Shown here piece after piece: positions 13,734 through 21,392 of a stretch of 36,597 nt of DNA. The notes below the pieces were generated by a model that saw only the letters and a program-made list of their open reading frames with translations, had not been told where the DNA came from and did not search any database. Each line of letters starts with the position of its first letter. Positions within the stretch are counted from its first letter, which is position 1. Source of the DNA: a virus; the IMG/VR virus record IMGVR_UViG_3300033155_001917, positions 1 through 36,597 of that record. One strand, given 5' to 3'. The position numbers and the translations under genes are program-made.

Positions 13734-14060
13734 GTGAAAAGTGTGAAAAAAATTTTTTATATTCTGCTACTGTTACCACTGACGGTCTCCGCCGGACATT
13801 GGCATGAATCGAATCCTGTTGTTAATTCTCTTTCTAGTGATTGTAGAGCTGGTGCTATGGCTTTAGCTGGTGGCATGCACAGTTTTTCTCTGAACACCAA
13901 AGCCCTGCAAGGCTCTGTCGCTGGAGCGACGATTGGTGGGTGTGACGCTTTATCAGGCGCTGTTGCGATGGTGATTAATGAACGAATTTTACTTCAGGGT
14001 TCGATGTGTGTGTCTGCTGGTGATAGTTGTTTTGGTTTTTCTGCTGGAATGCGATTCTAA
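13734..14060 (+). CDS. exported YadA-anchor-like mini protein
   Basis: 108 residues. A signal peptide is clear: K-K, a hydrophobic core (FYILLLLPLT), then a VSA-G cleavage site at about residue 20. The mature part resembles the C-terminal membrane anchor of trimeric autotransporters (YadA): AMALAGGMHSF, alternating Gly-rich strands (GSVAGATIGG, FGFSAGMRF) and a terminal Phe. Four Cys residues could form disulfides. If correct, it would sit in the host outer membrane as a small trimeric barrel. A superinfection or surface role is inference. The next gene follows by TAATG. Confidence 0.55.
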   Translation: MKSVKKIFYILLLLPLTVSAGHWHESNPVVNSLSSDCRAGAMALAGGMHSFSLNTKALQGSVAGATIGGCDALSGAVAMVINERILLQGSMCVSAGDSCFGFSAGMRF

Positions 14061-14269
14061 TGAAAGAAAAGTGGATTAAGGTTTACCAGATATCGATACC
14101 GATTATTCTGCTCCTGCTGAGCGGCTCTGTCGGTTATAACCAGTATACTAAAACCGGTGTCCTGCAACACGACCACCCAGTCAGTGAAGCCATTATTCAA
14201 CGCATTATCGCGATTGATGCCGAGTTGCGGGAAATCAACCGACTACAGAATACTTGGCACGGTCAATAG
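14060..14269 (+). CDS. small single-pass membrane protein
   Basis: 69 residues from the ATG overlapping the previous stop. A basic N-terminus (KEKWIKVYQ) precedes a hydrophobic segment (ISIPIILLLLSGSVGY), then a polar helical tail facing the periplasm. The topology resembles an inner-membrane spanin or a small accessory membrane protein, but the tail is short for a spanin and it is not beside a recognised endolysin. Its pairing with the exported upstream protein is notable. Confidence 0.6.
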   Translation: MKEKWIKVYQISIPIILLLLSGSVGYNQYTKTGVLQHDHPVSEAIIQRIIAIDAELREINRLQNTWHGQ

Positions 14270-14270
14270 G

Positions 14271-14298
14271 TTGTAAACAAACGCCGTATAGATATACT
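14271..14298 (+). promoter_or_regulatory. sigma70-like promoter
   Basis: TTGTAA (14271-14276), 16-bp spacer, TATACT (14293-14298), just after the stop at 14269. A CTGGC/GCCAG hairpin follows at 14307-14321, ahead of the small gene at 14343. It shares spacer length and -10 box with the promoter at 12967. Confidence 0.45.
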
Positions 14299-14342
14299 CT
14301 GATCATCTGGCATCCCGCCAGTGACTACACAAGGTGATCCCC

Positions 14343-14465
14343 ATGAAGGACAGCAAATCTTCAGGTAATAAAAAAATTGGTACTCCAACCAAACCCGTGC
14401 TTGCCACTCCTGTTTCGACCAAAGGCGGAAAAAGCCCGAAGTCAGTTACTAAATACAAGTGCTAA
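14343..14465 (+). CDS. tiny basic protein
   Basis: 40 residues with AAGGTG upstream of the ATG. Lys, Ser, Thr and Pro make up most of it (KDSKSSGNKKIGTPTKP...), ending KYKC. It is likely disordered. Such Lys-rich peptides may bind DNA or sit in the virion, but nothing identifies it. Confidence 0.55.
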   Translation: MKDSKSSGNKKIGTPTKPVLATPVSTKGGKSPKSVTKYKC

Positions 14466-14578
14466 GCAAGAAGCAACAGAAAACGACTCAGAAAATTAAC
14501 AAGGCTCGAAAGGCTGACGCAAAAGAACGCCGACGAGCCTTTGTTGAGCGGGAGAGCAAGAATGAAAGCAAAAAGTAA
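14459..14578 (+). CDS. tiny Lys/Arg-rich helical protein, GTG start
   Basis: 39 residues from a GTG overlapping the previous gene. It is highly charged (KKQQKTTQKINKARKADAKE...RRRAF) and probably one long helix. The start has little Shine-Dalgarno, so translation may depend on coupling. A similar basic mini-gene lies at 21276-21392. Confidence 0.4.
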   Translation: MLSKKQQKTTQKINKARKADAKERRRAFVERESKNESKK

Positions 14579-14720
14579 AAAGTCTGTTGGATTTCTCGAC
14601 GACCCCGTTAACTGGATCAAGAAAAAGGCGTCCGATTTTATCGACGAGGGATCAGCATTGGATAAGCTGAAAAATCGGAAAAAATATCAAGACGAGGCTC
14701 TCAAGCAGGCGGATCAGTAA
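14562..14720 (+). CDS. small amphipathic protein
   Basis: 52 residues with GGGAG upstream of the ATG. After a basic start comes FLDDPVNWIKKKASDFIDEG, an amphipathic helix, then a charged tail. It overlaps the neighbours on each side (TAATG at the 3' end). Function unknown. Confidence 0.6.
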   Translation: MKAKSKKSVGFLDDPVNWIKKKASDFIDEGSALDKLKNRKKYQDEALKQADQ

Positions 14721-14902
14721 TGGCGACCGGCAACCTACCACCAGCACCAGCCCATAAAGGCAAAATGCACAAACCCAAAAACATTAAGGCTATCGGCCAG
14801 TCCCGCAAGCGCGGATATCTGCGAATGCGACTGAGAACCGACGACTCGAATAAGGTTAATATGTCCGACCGGAAACTCGGCTCTGGCATTTCCAGCGAGT
14901 AA
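14720..14902 (+). CDS. small basic protein
   Basis: 60 residues, Lys/Arg-rich and probably disordered at the N-terminus (PPAPAHKGKMHKPKN), with RGYLRMRLRTDD and SDRKLGSGISSE after it. Overlaps both neighbours by one base (TAATG). No family recognised. Confidence 0.55.
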   Translation: MATGNLPPAPAHKGKMHKPKNIKAIGQSRKRGYLRMRLRTDDSNKVNMSDRKLGSGISSE

Positions 14903-15294
14903 TGAATGCGTTTCTGATCCGCACCAGTAAGACGAAAACACATACTCGCGGAATACTGGTTGTCGAAGGAGAGCTTTTTGCCACACTGGAACCACCATGG
15001 CTGTTCAATCGCCGAAACTGTTCCAGTATTCCTGCGGGAACCTATCAGTGCCACTTCTTGTCACGCTCGAATAGTGGACGATATCGGAATATTTATCATG
15101 TGCGAGATGTCGAACGGCGAAGCGGCATTCTTATTCATAATGGGAATATTGTACGACATACCCTCGGGTGTATTCTGATAGGCCTTAAACAAGGCAAATT
15201 AAATGGCAAGCCCGCTGTGCTGAACAGTAAATCAGCCCTGCGAAAGCTGCTACGAATAACCAAACGAAAAGAGCTGAAACTGGTAGTAGTATGA
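14902..15294 (+). CDS. DUF5675 family protein
   Basis: 130 residues. The DUF5675 pattern is present: an N-terminal RGILVVEGELFATLEPPW strand pair, IPAGTY, a basic strand region, and GILIHNGNIVRHTLGCILIG, where HNGN...TLGC recalls the catalytic His and Cys of YkuD-type L,D-transpeptidases. The family is common in phages near lysis or packaging genes; activity is not established. Here it precedes the holin-like gene, so a cell-wall role is worth considering. Confidence 0.7.
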   Translation: MNAFLIRTSKTKTHTRGILVVEGELFATLEPPWLFNRRNCSSIPAGTYQCHFLSRSNSGRYRNIYHVRDVERRSGILIHNGNIVRHTLGCILIGLKQGKLNGKPAVLNSKSALRKLLRITKRKELKLVVV

Positions 15295-15575
15295 GCAATA
15301 TAGTTAAAATGTCAGACTACAGTCCTCACATGGAAGGCCCTGCCAAATGCCTAGTGTGTAAACACGAGTGGCATGCCGTTGCCCCGCTCGGAACAGTCGC
15401 CCTTGATTGCCCTGAATGCCATACATCAAAAGGGGTTTTTGTTTACATGGTCGTTCCTGAAATTTGCTTTCAGTGTCGTTGCGGGGAATACCTGTTTCAC
15501 TTACACCCGAACGGTGCGCAATGCTGCAATTGCGGAATAGCCCATACCTTAGCGGAGCTTTACGAAAATGATTAG
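15291..15575 (+). CDS. zinc-ribbon protein
   Basis: 94 residues with at least three metal-type motifs: CLVCKHEW, CPECH, and CRCG...CCNCG. It is beta-rich and compact, with no catalytic motif. It overlaps DUF5675 upstream and the holin-like gene downstream by a few bases. Such proteins are frequent in late phage operons, with unknown partners. Confidence 0.65.
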   Translation: MSNIVKMSDYSPHMEGPAKCLVCKHEWHAVAPLGTVALDCPECHTSKGVFVYMVVPEICFQCRCGEYLFHLHPNGAQCCNCGIAHTLAELYEND

Positions 15576-16086
15576 TTCAATATTATCAATAATGACTTCC
15601 GGCGGTTTTGGTGCCGTCACAGGCCTGATCGGCGGATACCTGACCAAGGTAGAAAACCGCAAAATGAAGGCTCTCGATCACGCGCATGAGCAGTCCATGG
15701 GCGAACTCAGCATCAGGGAACTCACCCTCGAGCACACGCAAGCCCTCGAGCTGAAAGATAAGGAAGCCATGCTGGCCGAGGTCGAAGGCGATATTATCGT
15801 TGAAGGCAAAGAAGCGGACGCTTTTGTCGAGTCCATCAAAGGACAGGGCAAGGCTACCGGAATCGGGTTTGTTGATGCTATTCGCGGCCTGATGCGTCCA
15901 TTGATTACTGTCTTTTTACTCTGGGTTGTCTGGCAAATCTACGCCGATGTGGATGCTCTGGTTGGCGGGCTTGAAGCCATGCCGATGATCGCGCTGGCCG
16001 CTCTTTATGCAGAAATTGTCTCCTCAATTATCTTTCTGACTACCACCGCTGTTGCATGGTGGTTTGCCAGCCGAGGCGCGAAGTGA
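15568..16086 (+). CDS. holin-like membrane protein (3-TM holin type)
   Basis: 172 residues. A Gly-rich hydrophobic N-terminus (residues 3-26) is followed by a long charged helix (27-95), GFVDAIRGLMRPLITVFLLWVVWQIY (99-125) and a final membrane segment MIALAALYAEIVSSIIFLTTTAVAWW (140-165). The FxDAxRGLxRP motif and topology match phage holins of the three-membrane-segment type, which set lysis timing by permeabilising the inner membrane. No endolysin is recognisable nearby. It overlaps terS. Confidence 0.65.
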   Translation: MISSILSIMTSGGFGAVTGLIGGYLTKVENRKMKALDHAHEQSMGELSIRELTLEHTQALELKDKEAMLAEVEGDIIVEGKEADAFVESIKGQGKATGIGFVDAIRGLMRPLITVFLLWVVWQIYADVDALVGGLEAMPMIALAALYAEIVSSIIFLTTTAVAWWFASRGAK

Positions 16087-16616
16087 CAGAACTCTCCATC
16101 ATAAAAACCAGCGGACTCGCTCCAGATAGACATAATTTCTGTCATTTTCTGGCGGCTGACCCCCAGATGAACGGGGTGACGGCCTACCTGAAGATCAAGC
16201 CTGAAGCGAAACACGCTACCGCTGCGAACATGGCAAACCGCTGGATTAAAGAGCCAGAGGTGCGCCTGTATGTTGGCGTTCTGCTTGAGGCCCGTCAAAA
16301 GCGACTGGAAATGGACGAGGATTGGGTTATTCACCGCTTGCGGGAAATTTGTGACCGGTGTATGCAGGCCGTCCCATATTTTGGAGCAGGCAATGTGGTT
16401 ACTGTTGATGATGACGGAGAGGTCATCCCGAGAGAGCCGCTTTACTACAAGTTTGACTCAACCGGCGCTATCAAATCTCTGGAGCTGATTGGTAAGCATA
16501 TGCGCATGTTCTCTGACAAGGTTGATATAGCCCAGATGAACGTGGTTATGAATATGAATTTTGGCGGCGAAAGACCCGCAATTGAAGGAGAATTCAAGCG
16601 TGTCGGTAAATCTTAA
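16083..16616 (+). CDS. terS: terminase small subunit
   Basis: 177 residues from the GTG overlapping the previous TGA (GAGGCG upstream). An N-terminal HTH-type segment (GVTAYLKIKPEAKHATAANMA...KEPEVRLYV) is typical of Terminase_2 small subunits, followed by MDEDWVIHRLREICDRCM and a helical oligomerisation region. The protein binds the packaging site and recruits the large subunit, which is encoded next and overlaps by 17 bp. Confidence 0.8.
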   Translation: MTELSIIKTSGLAPDRHNFCHFLAADPQMNGVTAYLKIKPEAKHATAANMANRWIKEPEVRLYVGVLLEARQKRLEMDEDWVIHRLREICDRCMQAVPYFGAGNVVTVDDDGEVIPREPLYYKFDSTGAIKSLELIGKHMRMFSDKVDIAQMNVVMNMNFGGERPAIEGEFKRVGKS

Positions 16617-18051
16617 ATATGTCGCAGAACGTACTGTTGCCAGATTCCACGCCTCCGTTAAATTTGTTCGAGGCATTATGGGGCCGATTGGCTCCGGCAA
16701 GTCGGTTGGATGCACACTTGAAATGTTTGCGAAAGCAGTTGAGCAAGAGGCTTACTTTGCCGACGAAACCTCGAAAGGCATCCGAAAAACACGATGGGCG
16801 GCCATCAGAAACACCTACCCCGAATTAAAATCCACCACCATTAAAACCTTCGAAGACTGGTTCCCGTCAGAAATCTGCTCGATCAACTGGTCTCCGCCCA
16901 TCACAGCGCTGCTAAAACTACCCTTGCCCGACGGCACGATAGTTGAGATGGAAGTCTTGTTCATGGCCCTAGACAAGCCCAATGATGTAAAAAAGTTACT
17001 TTCTCTCGAACTAACCGGAGTATGGCTTAATGAGGTACGTGAAATCCCAAAACAGATTTTGGATGGCGCTACAGGACGCGTGGGAAGATATCCGGCAAAG
17101 CGGCATGGTGGGCCAACATGGTCTGGTATTATCATGGACACAAATCCCCCAGACGATGACCACTGGTATTACACACTCGCGGAGGAACTTAAGCCGGAAG
17201 GGTTCGATTTCTTCCATCAGCCCCCCGCTCTTATTGAGCTGGCCGACAACACATATGTCCCCAACCCCGAAGCAGAGAACGTTATTAATCAGCCCCTCGG
17301 TTATGATTATTGGCTGAGACAGGTCTTCGGTAAAGACAAGGACTGGATCAATGTTTACGTTCTGGGCCTGTACGGATCGATTTTCGAGGGTAAGCCGGTT
17401 TATTCCGAATATAATGACGCGGTTCATTGTTCTGAAACCGAGCTTGAGGTTTATCGAGGCCTTCCAGTCTTTCTGGGGTGGGATTACGGCCTTACCCCTG
17501 CCTGCATTGCTGTACAGCTTTCTCCGCACGGCCAACTGCGCGTTTTGCGCGAATGGTGTACCGAAGACATGGCTATCCGTGAATTTGCGCAGGATGTGGT
17601 CAAACCCGCCCTTGCCAACGAATTCAACGACGTGATAATCATCTCAGTAGGTGACCCCGCTGGTAGTCACAGGGGCGAAACCGAGAAGAAGTCCTGTATG
17701 GATATTTTGCTTGAAGAGCAGATTCCGACCGAGGAAGCACCGACCAATGAGCCGATTGCCCGAACCGACTCGGTAAGATTTTATCTAAAAGGGATGGATA
17801 GAGAAGGAAATCCTTCGTTTTTAATGTCACCATCCTGCAAAATCCTGAGACGAGGTTTCAACGGCGGTTACAAATATGACCGCGTACAAATCGTCGGGGA
17901 AGAGCGTTACAAAGACGAGGCCTGTAAAAACAAGTTCTCGCATCCGCATGACGGGTTGCAATATGCCTGTAGCAAGTTAAGGTATGGCACTAAGATGGTC
18001 AAGGCGCAACCAAAACGAATTCGCCAACGAACAGCCGCAGGATGGACTTAA
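16600..18051 (+). CDS. terL: terminase large subunit
   Basis: 483 residues from a GTG with GAAGGAG 9 bp upstream. Walker A is GPIGSGKS (28-35); the Walker B-like segment is LTGVWLNEVRE; the RNase H-like nuclease domain has FLGWDYGLTP, VGDPAGSHRGE and FSHPHDGLQYA with the expected acidic residues. It powers DNA packaging into the prohead and cuts concatemers. Position between terS and portal is standard. Confidence 0.93.
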   Translation: MSVNLKYVAERTVARFHASVKFVRGIMGPIGSGKSVGCTLEMFAKAVEQEAYFADETSKGIRKTRWAAIRNTYPELKSTTIKTFEDWFPSEICSINWSPPITALLKLPLPDGTIVEMEVLFMALDKPNDVKKLLSLELTGVWLNEVREIPKQILDGATGRVGRYPAKRHGGPTWSGIIMDTNPPDDDHWYYTLAEELKPEGFDFFHQPPALIELADNTYVPNPEAENVINQPLGYDYWLRQVFGKDKDWINVYVLGLYGSIFEGKPVYSEYNDAVHCSETELEVYRGLPVFLGWDYGLTPACIAVQLSPHGQLRVLREWCTEDMAIREFAQDVVKPALANEFNDVIIISVGDPAGSHRGETEKKSCMDILLEEQIPTEEAPTNEPIARTDSVRFYLKGMDREGNPSFLMSPSCKILRRGFNGGYKYDRVQIVGEERYKDEACKNKFSHPHDGLQYACSKLRYGTKMVKAQPKRIRQRTAAGWT

Positions 18052-18329
18052 TGAGTAAAACCGAAATCAACGTTCAGCCAATAATTGATGGCATCAAGTC
18101 GAACTGCAACGGCATTCTCAAGGTTGTTGCGCTGAAAGGCAAAAACAAGAAGGTGGGCCACTTTCTGTTGATGCTTTTTACCGATGACAAATTCAGAATC
18201 AATATCGACATAGACGTCGCTGAAATGCTGCAAAACAAACATTACATGGATAATCTTTTTAAAAATATAGCCGAAGCAATGGAATACTCCCGTAAAGCGA
18301 GGTATGAAGCATGTCGTATGGGCTTTTAA
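18051..18329 (+). CDS. hypothetical protein between terminase and portal
   Basis: 92 residues from the ATG overlapping the terL stop (TAATG). The N-terminal half is a small alpha-beta fold (ILKVVALKGKNKKVGHFLLMLFTDDKF), the C-terminal half helical and basic. It overlaps the portal gene by 19 bp, so is co-translated. No family recognised. Confidence 0.6.
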   Translation: MSKTEINVQPIIDGIKSNCNGILKVVALKGKNKKVGHFLLMLFTDDKFRINIDIDVAEMLQNKHYMDNLFKNIAEAMEYSRKARYEACRMGF

Positions 18330-20713
18330 AAAACGCCTCCGTTGGACAGTTAATGTCGCAGGAGGAGAGCACCGATCTTGAACCGGTCGTTCAGACCCAG
18401 TTGACGGCACATATCCGCAAGCACTGGGAGGTCAATAAATCGGCAAAACTTCTGATTGAGGAGGGTATGCTCGAAGACCTTCGTGCGAAAAAGGGCCAGT
18501 ATTCTCCCCAGAAGCTCGCCCAGATACGCGCGCAAGGCGGTTCAGAAATCTACATGATGCTGACAGCCACCAAACAAAGGGCTGCCGCCAACTGGATCAA
18601 AGATATCGTACTCCCTGCCGACGAAAAGGCGTGGGGAATCTCACCGACTACTATTCCATCTCTACCAAAGTGGGCCGAAGAAGCGGTTATGCAGCGCTTT
18701 CAAGAGTCTGGAATTACCGACCAGCTTGAGCAACAAGTGCTCAGAGAGATGGTCAGCACCGAATTAAACAAACAGGCCAAAATCTCGGCCGAAAACATGG
18801 AAAATAAGATTGCCGACCAGCTTGAAGAGTGCGACTGGGGCAAAACCATGGATGATCTGATTGATGATTTTACTACTTTTTCGGTCTGTATCCTGAAGGG
18901 GCCAGTTCTGAAAAAAAGGACAACCCTGAAATGGGAGTCGACTTTCGGCAATGTCAAACCCATTGTTGCTGAGGAACTGCGGTTGGAGTTTGAGCGGATC
19001 AGTCCGTTTGATATCTATCCCAGCCCCGAGTCTGGCGGCATCAATGACGGCAACCTGATTGAACGAATCCGCTTTGATCGCGGACAACTATATTCAATGA
19101 TCGGAGTGAAGGGCTACAAGGAAGACGCTATTCGCCAGACCTTGAAAGATTACCGCAACGGCCTGCGAAACTGGCTGTGGAACGACACTGAGCGCCTTGA
19201 AAACGAAAATAAGCATCGCTGGTGGATGTCCGGTAGCGACACCCTGATTGACGGAATTCATTTCTGGGGTTCTGTACAGGGCAGCATGCTCAAAGAATGG
19301 GGCATGAGCGGCGTTAAGGACGAGCAGGCCGAGTATCAGGTTGATGCTATCCTGATCGGCAACAATGTTATTCGCTGCCAGATCAACAATGATCCGCTGG
19401 CCCGCCGTCCGTATCACAAGGCCTGCTATGACCCAATCCCCAGTGCGTTTTACGGAAACTCTATCAGATACCTGATGAACGACATTCAGGAGTTTTGTAA
19501 CGCTTCTGCCCGTTCATTGGTGAACAACATGGCAATGGCTTCCGGCCCTATGGTTGAGATCAATTATGAACGACTGTCACCGCTTGAAGACGAGCTTGAT
19601 ATTCGACCGTGGAAGGTCATTCAGACCCGAGGCGCAGAGGTTGGCGGAGGCAAAGCCGTGCAATTCTTCCAGCCCGAGTCAAACGCTGCTGAACTAATGG
19701 CAGTCTACGAGAAGTTTGAATCAAAGGCCGACGACGCAACAGCCATCCCTCGATACACTTACGGTAATGAAGACGTGGGCGGAGCTGGCACTACGGCGTC
19801 TGGATTAAGCATGCTGATGAATTCAGCGGCAAAAGGCATTAAAGCCGCGATTGGCAACCTTGATAATGGGGTTGTTCGCCCGTCGATTGAAATGGTTTAC
19901 TTTTACAACATGCTGACCAGTGATGATCCGGCCATTAAGGGCGATGCCAAGCCAGTTGCCAGAGGCGCGAACGCGCTACTGCTACGTGATATGGCCCAGC
20001 AAAAGCGTCACGAGTTCCTTCAGGTCACCACCAACGATATTGATATTGGTATTATCGGCCAAGAGGGGCGCGCGAAGGTGTTGCGCGGGCTTGCGAAAGA
20101 CATCGACATGCCGGACATCGTGCCGTCAACCGACGCTCTTGCCGCACAACTCGAAGAGCAGGCCAAAAATCAACAGCCCGATCCGTCAGTCATCAAGGCC
20201 CAGACCGATCTGGAAATTGCTTCTATCGAGAAAGAGACTGATGTTGCCAAGGCCGAGATCGAGCAAAGGGATCGTGAAGATTCCCGTCAGGTCGGATTGC
20301 AGGAAATCTCACTCAAAAACGAAGCGAAGCGTGAAGAAATACAGAAGAAATTCGATAAGGACATGGCACTAATCAAGTCGAAGGAAGACGCTGAGCTTCG
20401 CTTAATGCAGGAAGAAACCGCCAGAATCATCGAGCGGGCTGAAATTAATGCTGAAACAGAGCTTGAAAAACATGATCGCGAAATGGAGAAGAAGGATCAA
20501 CAGCACAAGGAATTAATGGATAAACAGGACAAGGCGGTCGAAAAAACAGCAACTGGGGCAAAGGAACCGGCCGCAGCGGTTGAAAAACAAGAGCCTATGG
20601 TTCTTAATGTGATAATCGATAGCAAGTCTGGCAAGGTTAGGAAAACCATTGAGATTAGCCGTGACAGTGAAAAGCTTGCTAAAACTTTAGAGGTCGAAGA
20701 GACCGAGGAATAA
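18311..20713 (+). CDS. portal protein
   Basis: 800 residues, a size seen in podovirus portals with C-terminal extensions. The start at 18311 has GAGG upstream; a second ATG at 18353 is possible. The core has the mixed alpha/beta portal layout, with PYHKACYDPIPSAFYGNSIRYLMNDIQ and later NEDVGGAGTTASGLSMLMNSAAKGIK, typical of portals around the central channel. Residues about 620-760 form a long charged coiled coil (EKETDVAKAEIEQRDREDS...). It forms the dodecameric head-tail vertex. Assigned by position and motifs. Confidence 0.85.
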   Translation: MSYGLLKNASVGQLMSQEESTDLEPVVQTQLTAHIRKHWEVNKSAKLLIEEGMLEDLRAKKGQYSPQKLAQIRAQGGSEIYMMLTATKQRAAANWIKDIVLPADEKAWGISPTTIPSLPKWAEEAVMQRFQESGITDQLEQQVLREMVSTELNKQAKISAENMENKIADQLEECDWGKTMDDLIDDFTTFSVCILKGPVLKKRTTLKWESTFGNVKPIVAEELRLEFERISPFDIYPSPESGGINDGNLIERIRFDRGQLYSMIGVKGYKEDAIRQTLKDYRNGLRNWLWNDTERLENENKHRWWMSGSDTLIDGIHFWGSVQGSMLKEWGMSGVKDEQAEYQVDAILIGNNVIRCQINNDPLARRPYHKACYDPIPSAFYGNSIRYLMNDIQEFCNASARSLVNNMAMASGPMVEINYERLSPLEDELDIRPWKVIQTRGAEVGGGKAVQFFQPESNAAELMAVYEKFESKADDATAIPRYTYGNEDVGGAGTTASGLSMLMNSAAKGIKAAIGNLDNGVVRPSIEMVYFYNMLTSDDPAIKGDAKPVARGANALLLRDMAQQKRHEFLQVTTNDIDIGIIGQEGRAKVLRGLAKDIDMPDIVPSTDALAAQLEEQAKNQQPDPSVIKAQTDLEIASIEKETDVAKAEIEQRDREDSRQVGLQEISLKNEAKREEIQKKFDKDMALIKSKEDAELRLMQEETARIIERAEINAETELEKHDREMEKKDQQHKELMDKQDKAVEKTATGAKEPAAAVEKQEPMVLNVIIDSKSGKVRKTIEISRDSEKLAKTLEVEETEE

Positions 20714-20717
20714 AATA

Positions 20718-20933
20718 ATGGCTTGGCGTGAACTGTTACATGTACGAAAAATTCTACCGAAAACTGGAGAACCGGCACCGCTTCAAGTGCCTACATTTAC
20801 CTTGGCGACTGTGCCTGCTGCTGCGGCTTGGCCTCGGCACTTAATCTGGATCAGTGATGCGACACCGGCCTGTCTTGCGATTAGCAATGGCACCGCATGG
20901 ATCGCGACTGATGACGGTACTGCGGCTGCCTAA
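20718..20933 (+). CDS. small virion-type protein
   Basis: 71 residues. The pattern FTLATVPAAAAWPRHLIWISDATPACLAISNGTAWIATDDG is a short beta motif often found in phage tail or fibre proteins (a LP...vyvsD...DGtxW theme). It starts 4 bp after the portal stop. Probably a minor structural protein or a detached fibre module. Confidence 0.6.
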   Translation: MAWRELLHVRKILPKTGEPAPLQVPTFTLATVPAAAAWPRHLIWISDATPACLAISNGTAWIATDDGTAAA

Positions 20934-20935
20934 TT

Positions 20936-21283
20936 GTGGGCAGCGAAGATCGCAACCCAGAGGCACCACGGAGTGGCTCGCACTGGCATTTAGATAAGCG
21001 GGTGCCACTGACACTAATTCTGTCGGTGGCCGCTATTCTGGGGCATCAGATTTATCAAAACGCTAAATTCGAGACAAAGTTCGAGGGTATGGCTAAGGAC
21101 ATCACTCATCTAACCTCTGACCGAATACACAAGCAAACCGTGGTCGAGATGTTTCGTTCTCGAGACCTTGAGACCAGTATTTTACGGGGCAGTATTAACG
21201 AGGTTCATGCCGAGCTTCGAGAGCTGAGTTCTCTGATGCGAGAGGCTATTGTTATTAAGGCAATCGAGCGGCGAAATGAGTAG
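20936..21283 (+). CDS. single-pass membrane protein with coiled coil, GTG start
   Basis: 115 residues from a GTG. A polar N-terminus is followed by one hydrophobic segment (VPLTLILSVAAILGHQIY) and a charged helical domain (FEGMAKDITHLTSD...EVHAELRELSSLMRE). This resembles an inner-membrane spanin or similar late-gene membrane protein, but no outer-membrane partner is visible. Function uncertain. Confidence 0.55.
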   Translation: MGSEDRNPEAPRSGSHWHLDKRVPLTLILSVAAILGHQIYQNAKFETKFEGMAKDITHLTSDRIHKQTVVEMFRSRDLETSILRGSINEVHAELRELSSLMREAIVIKAIERRNE

Positions 21284-21392
21284 AAAGAAAAAGCAGAAAA
21301 AAACGTCGTCTCGACAACGACTTTATGAGCGCGCCAAAAGGCGTGAAGAACAATCTTTGAAAGAGGGTAAGAAAAATGCCACAAGCGAATGA
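21276..21392 (+). CDS. tiny basic protein
   Basis: 38 residues, Lys/Arg-rich (MSRKKKQKKTSSRQRLYERAKRRE), with GAGCGG ahead of the ATG. It overlaps the gene before and after it by 8 and 17 bp. Probably disordered and nucleic-acid binding or virion-associated; nothing more can be said. Confidence 0.5.
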   Translation: MSRKKKQKKTSSRQRLYERAKRREEQSLKEGKKNATSE

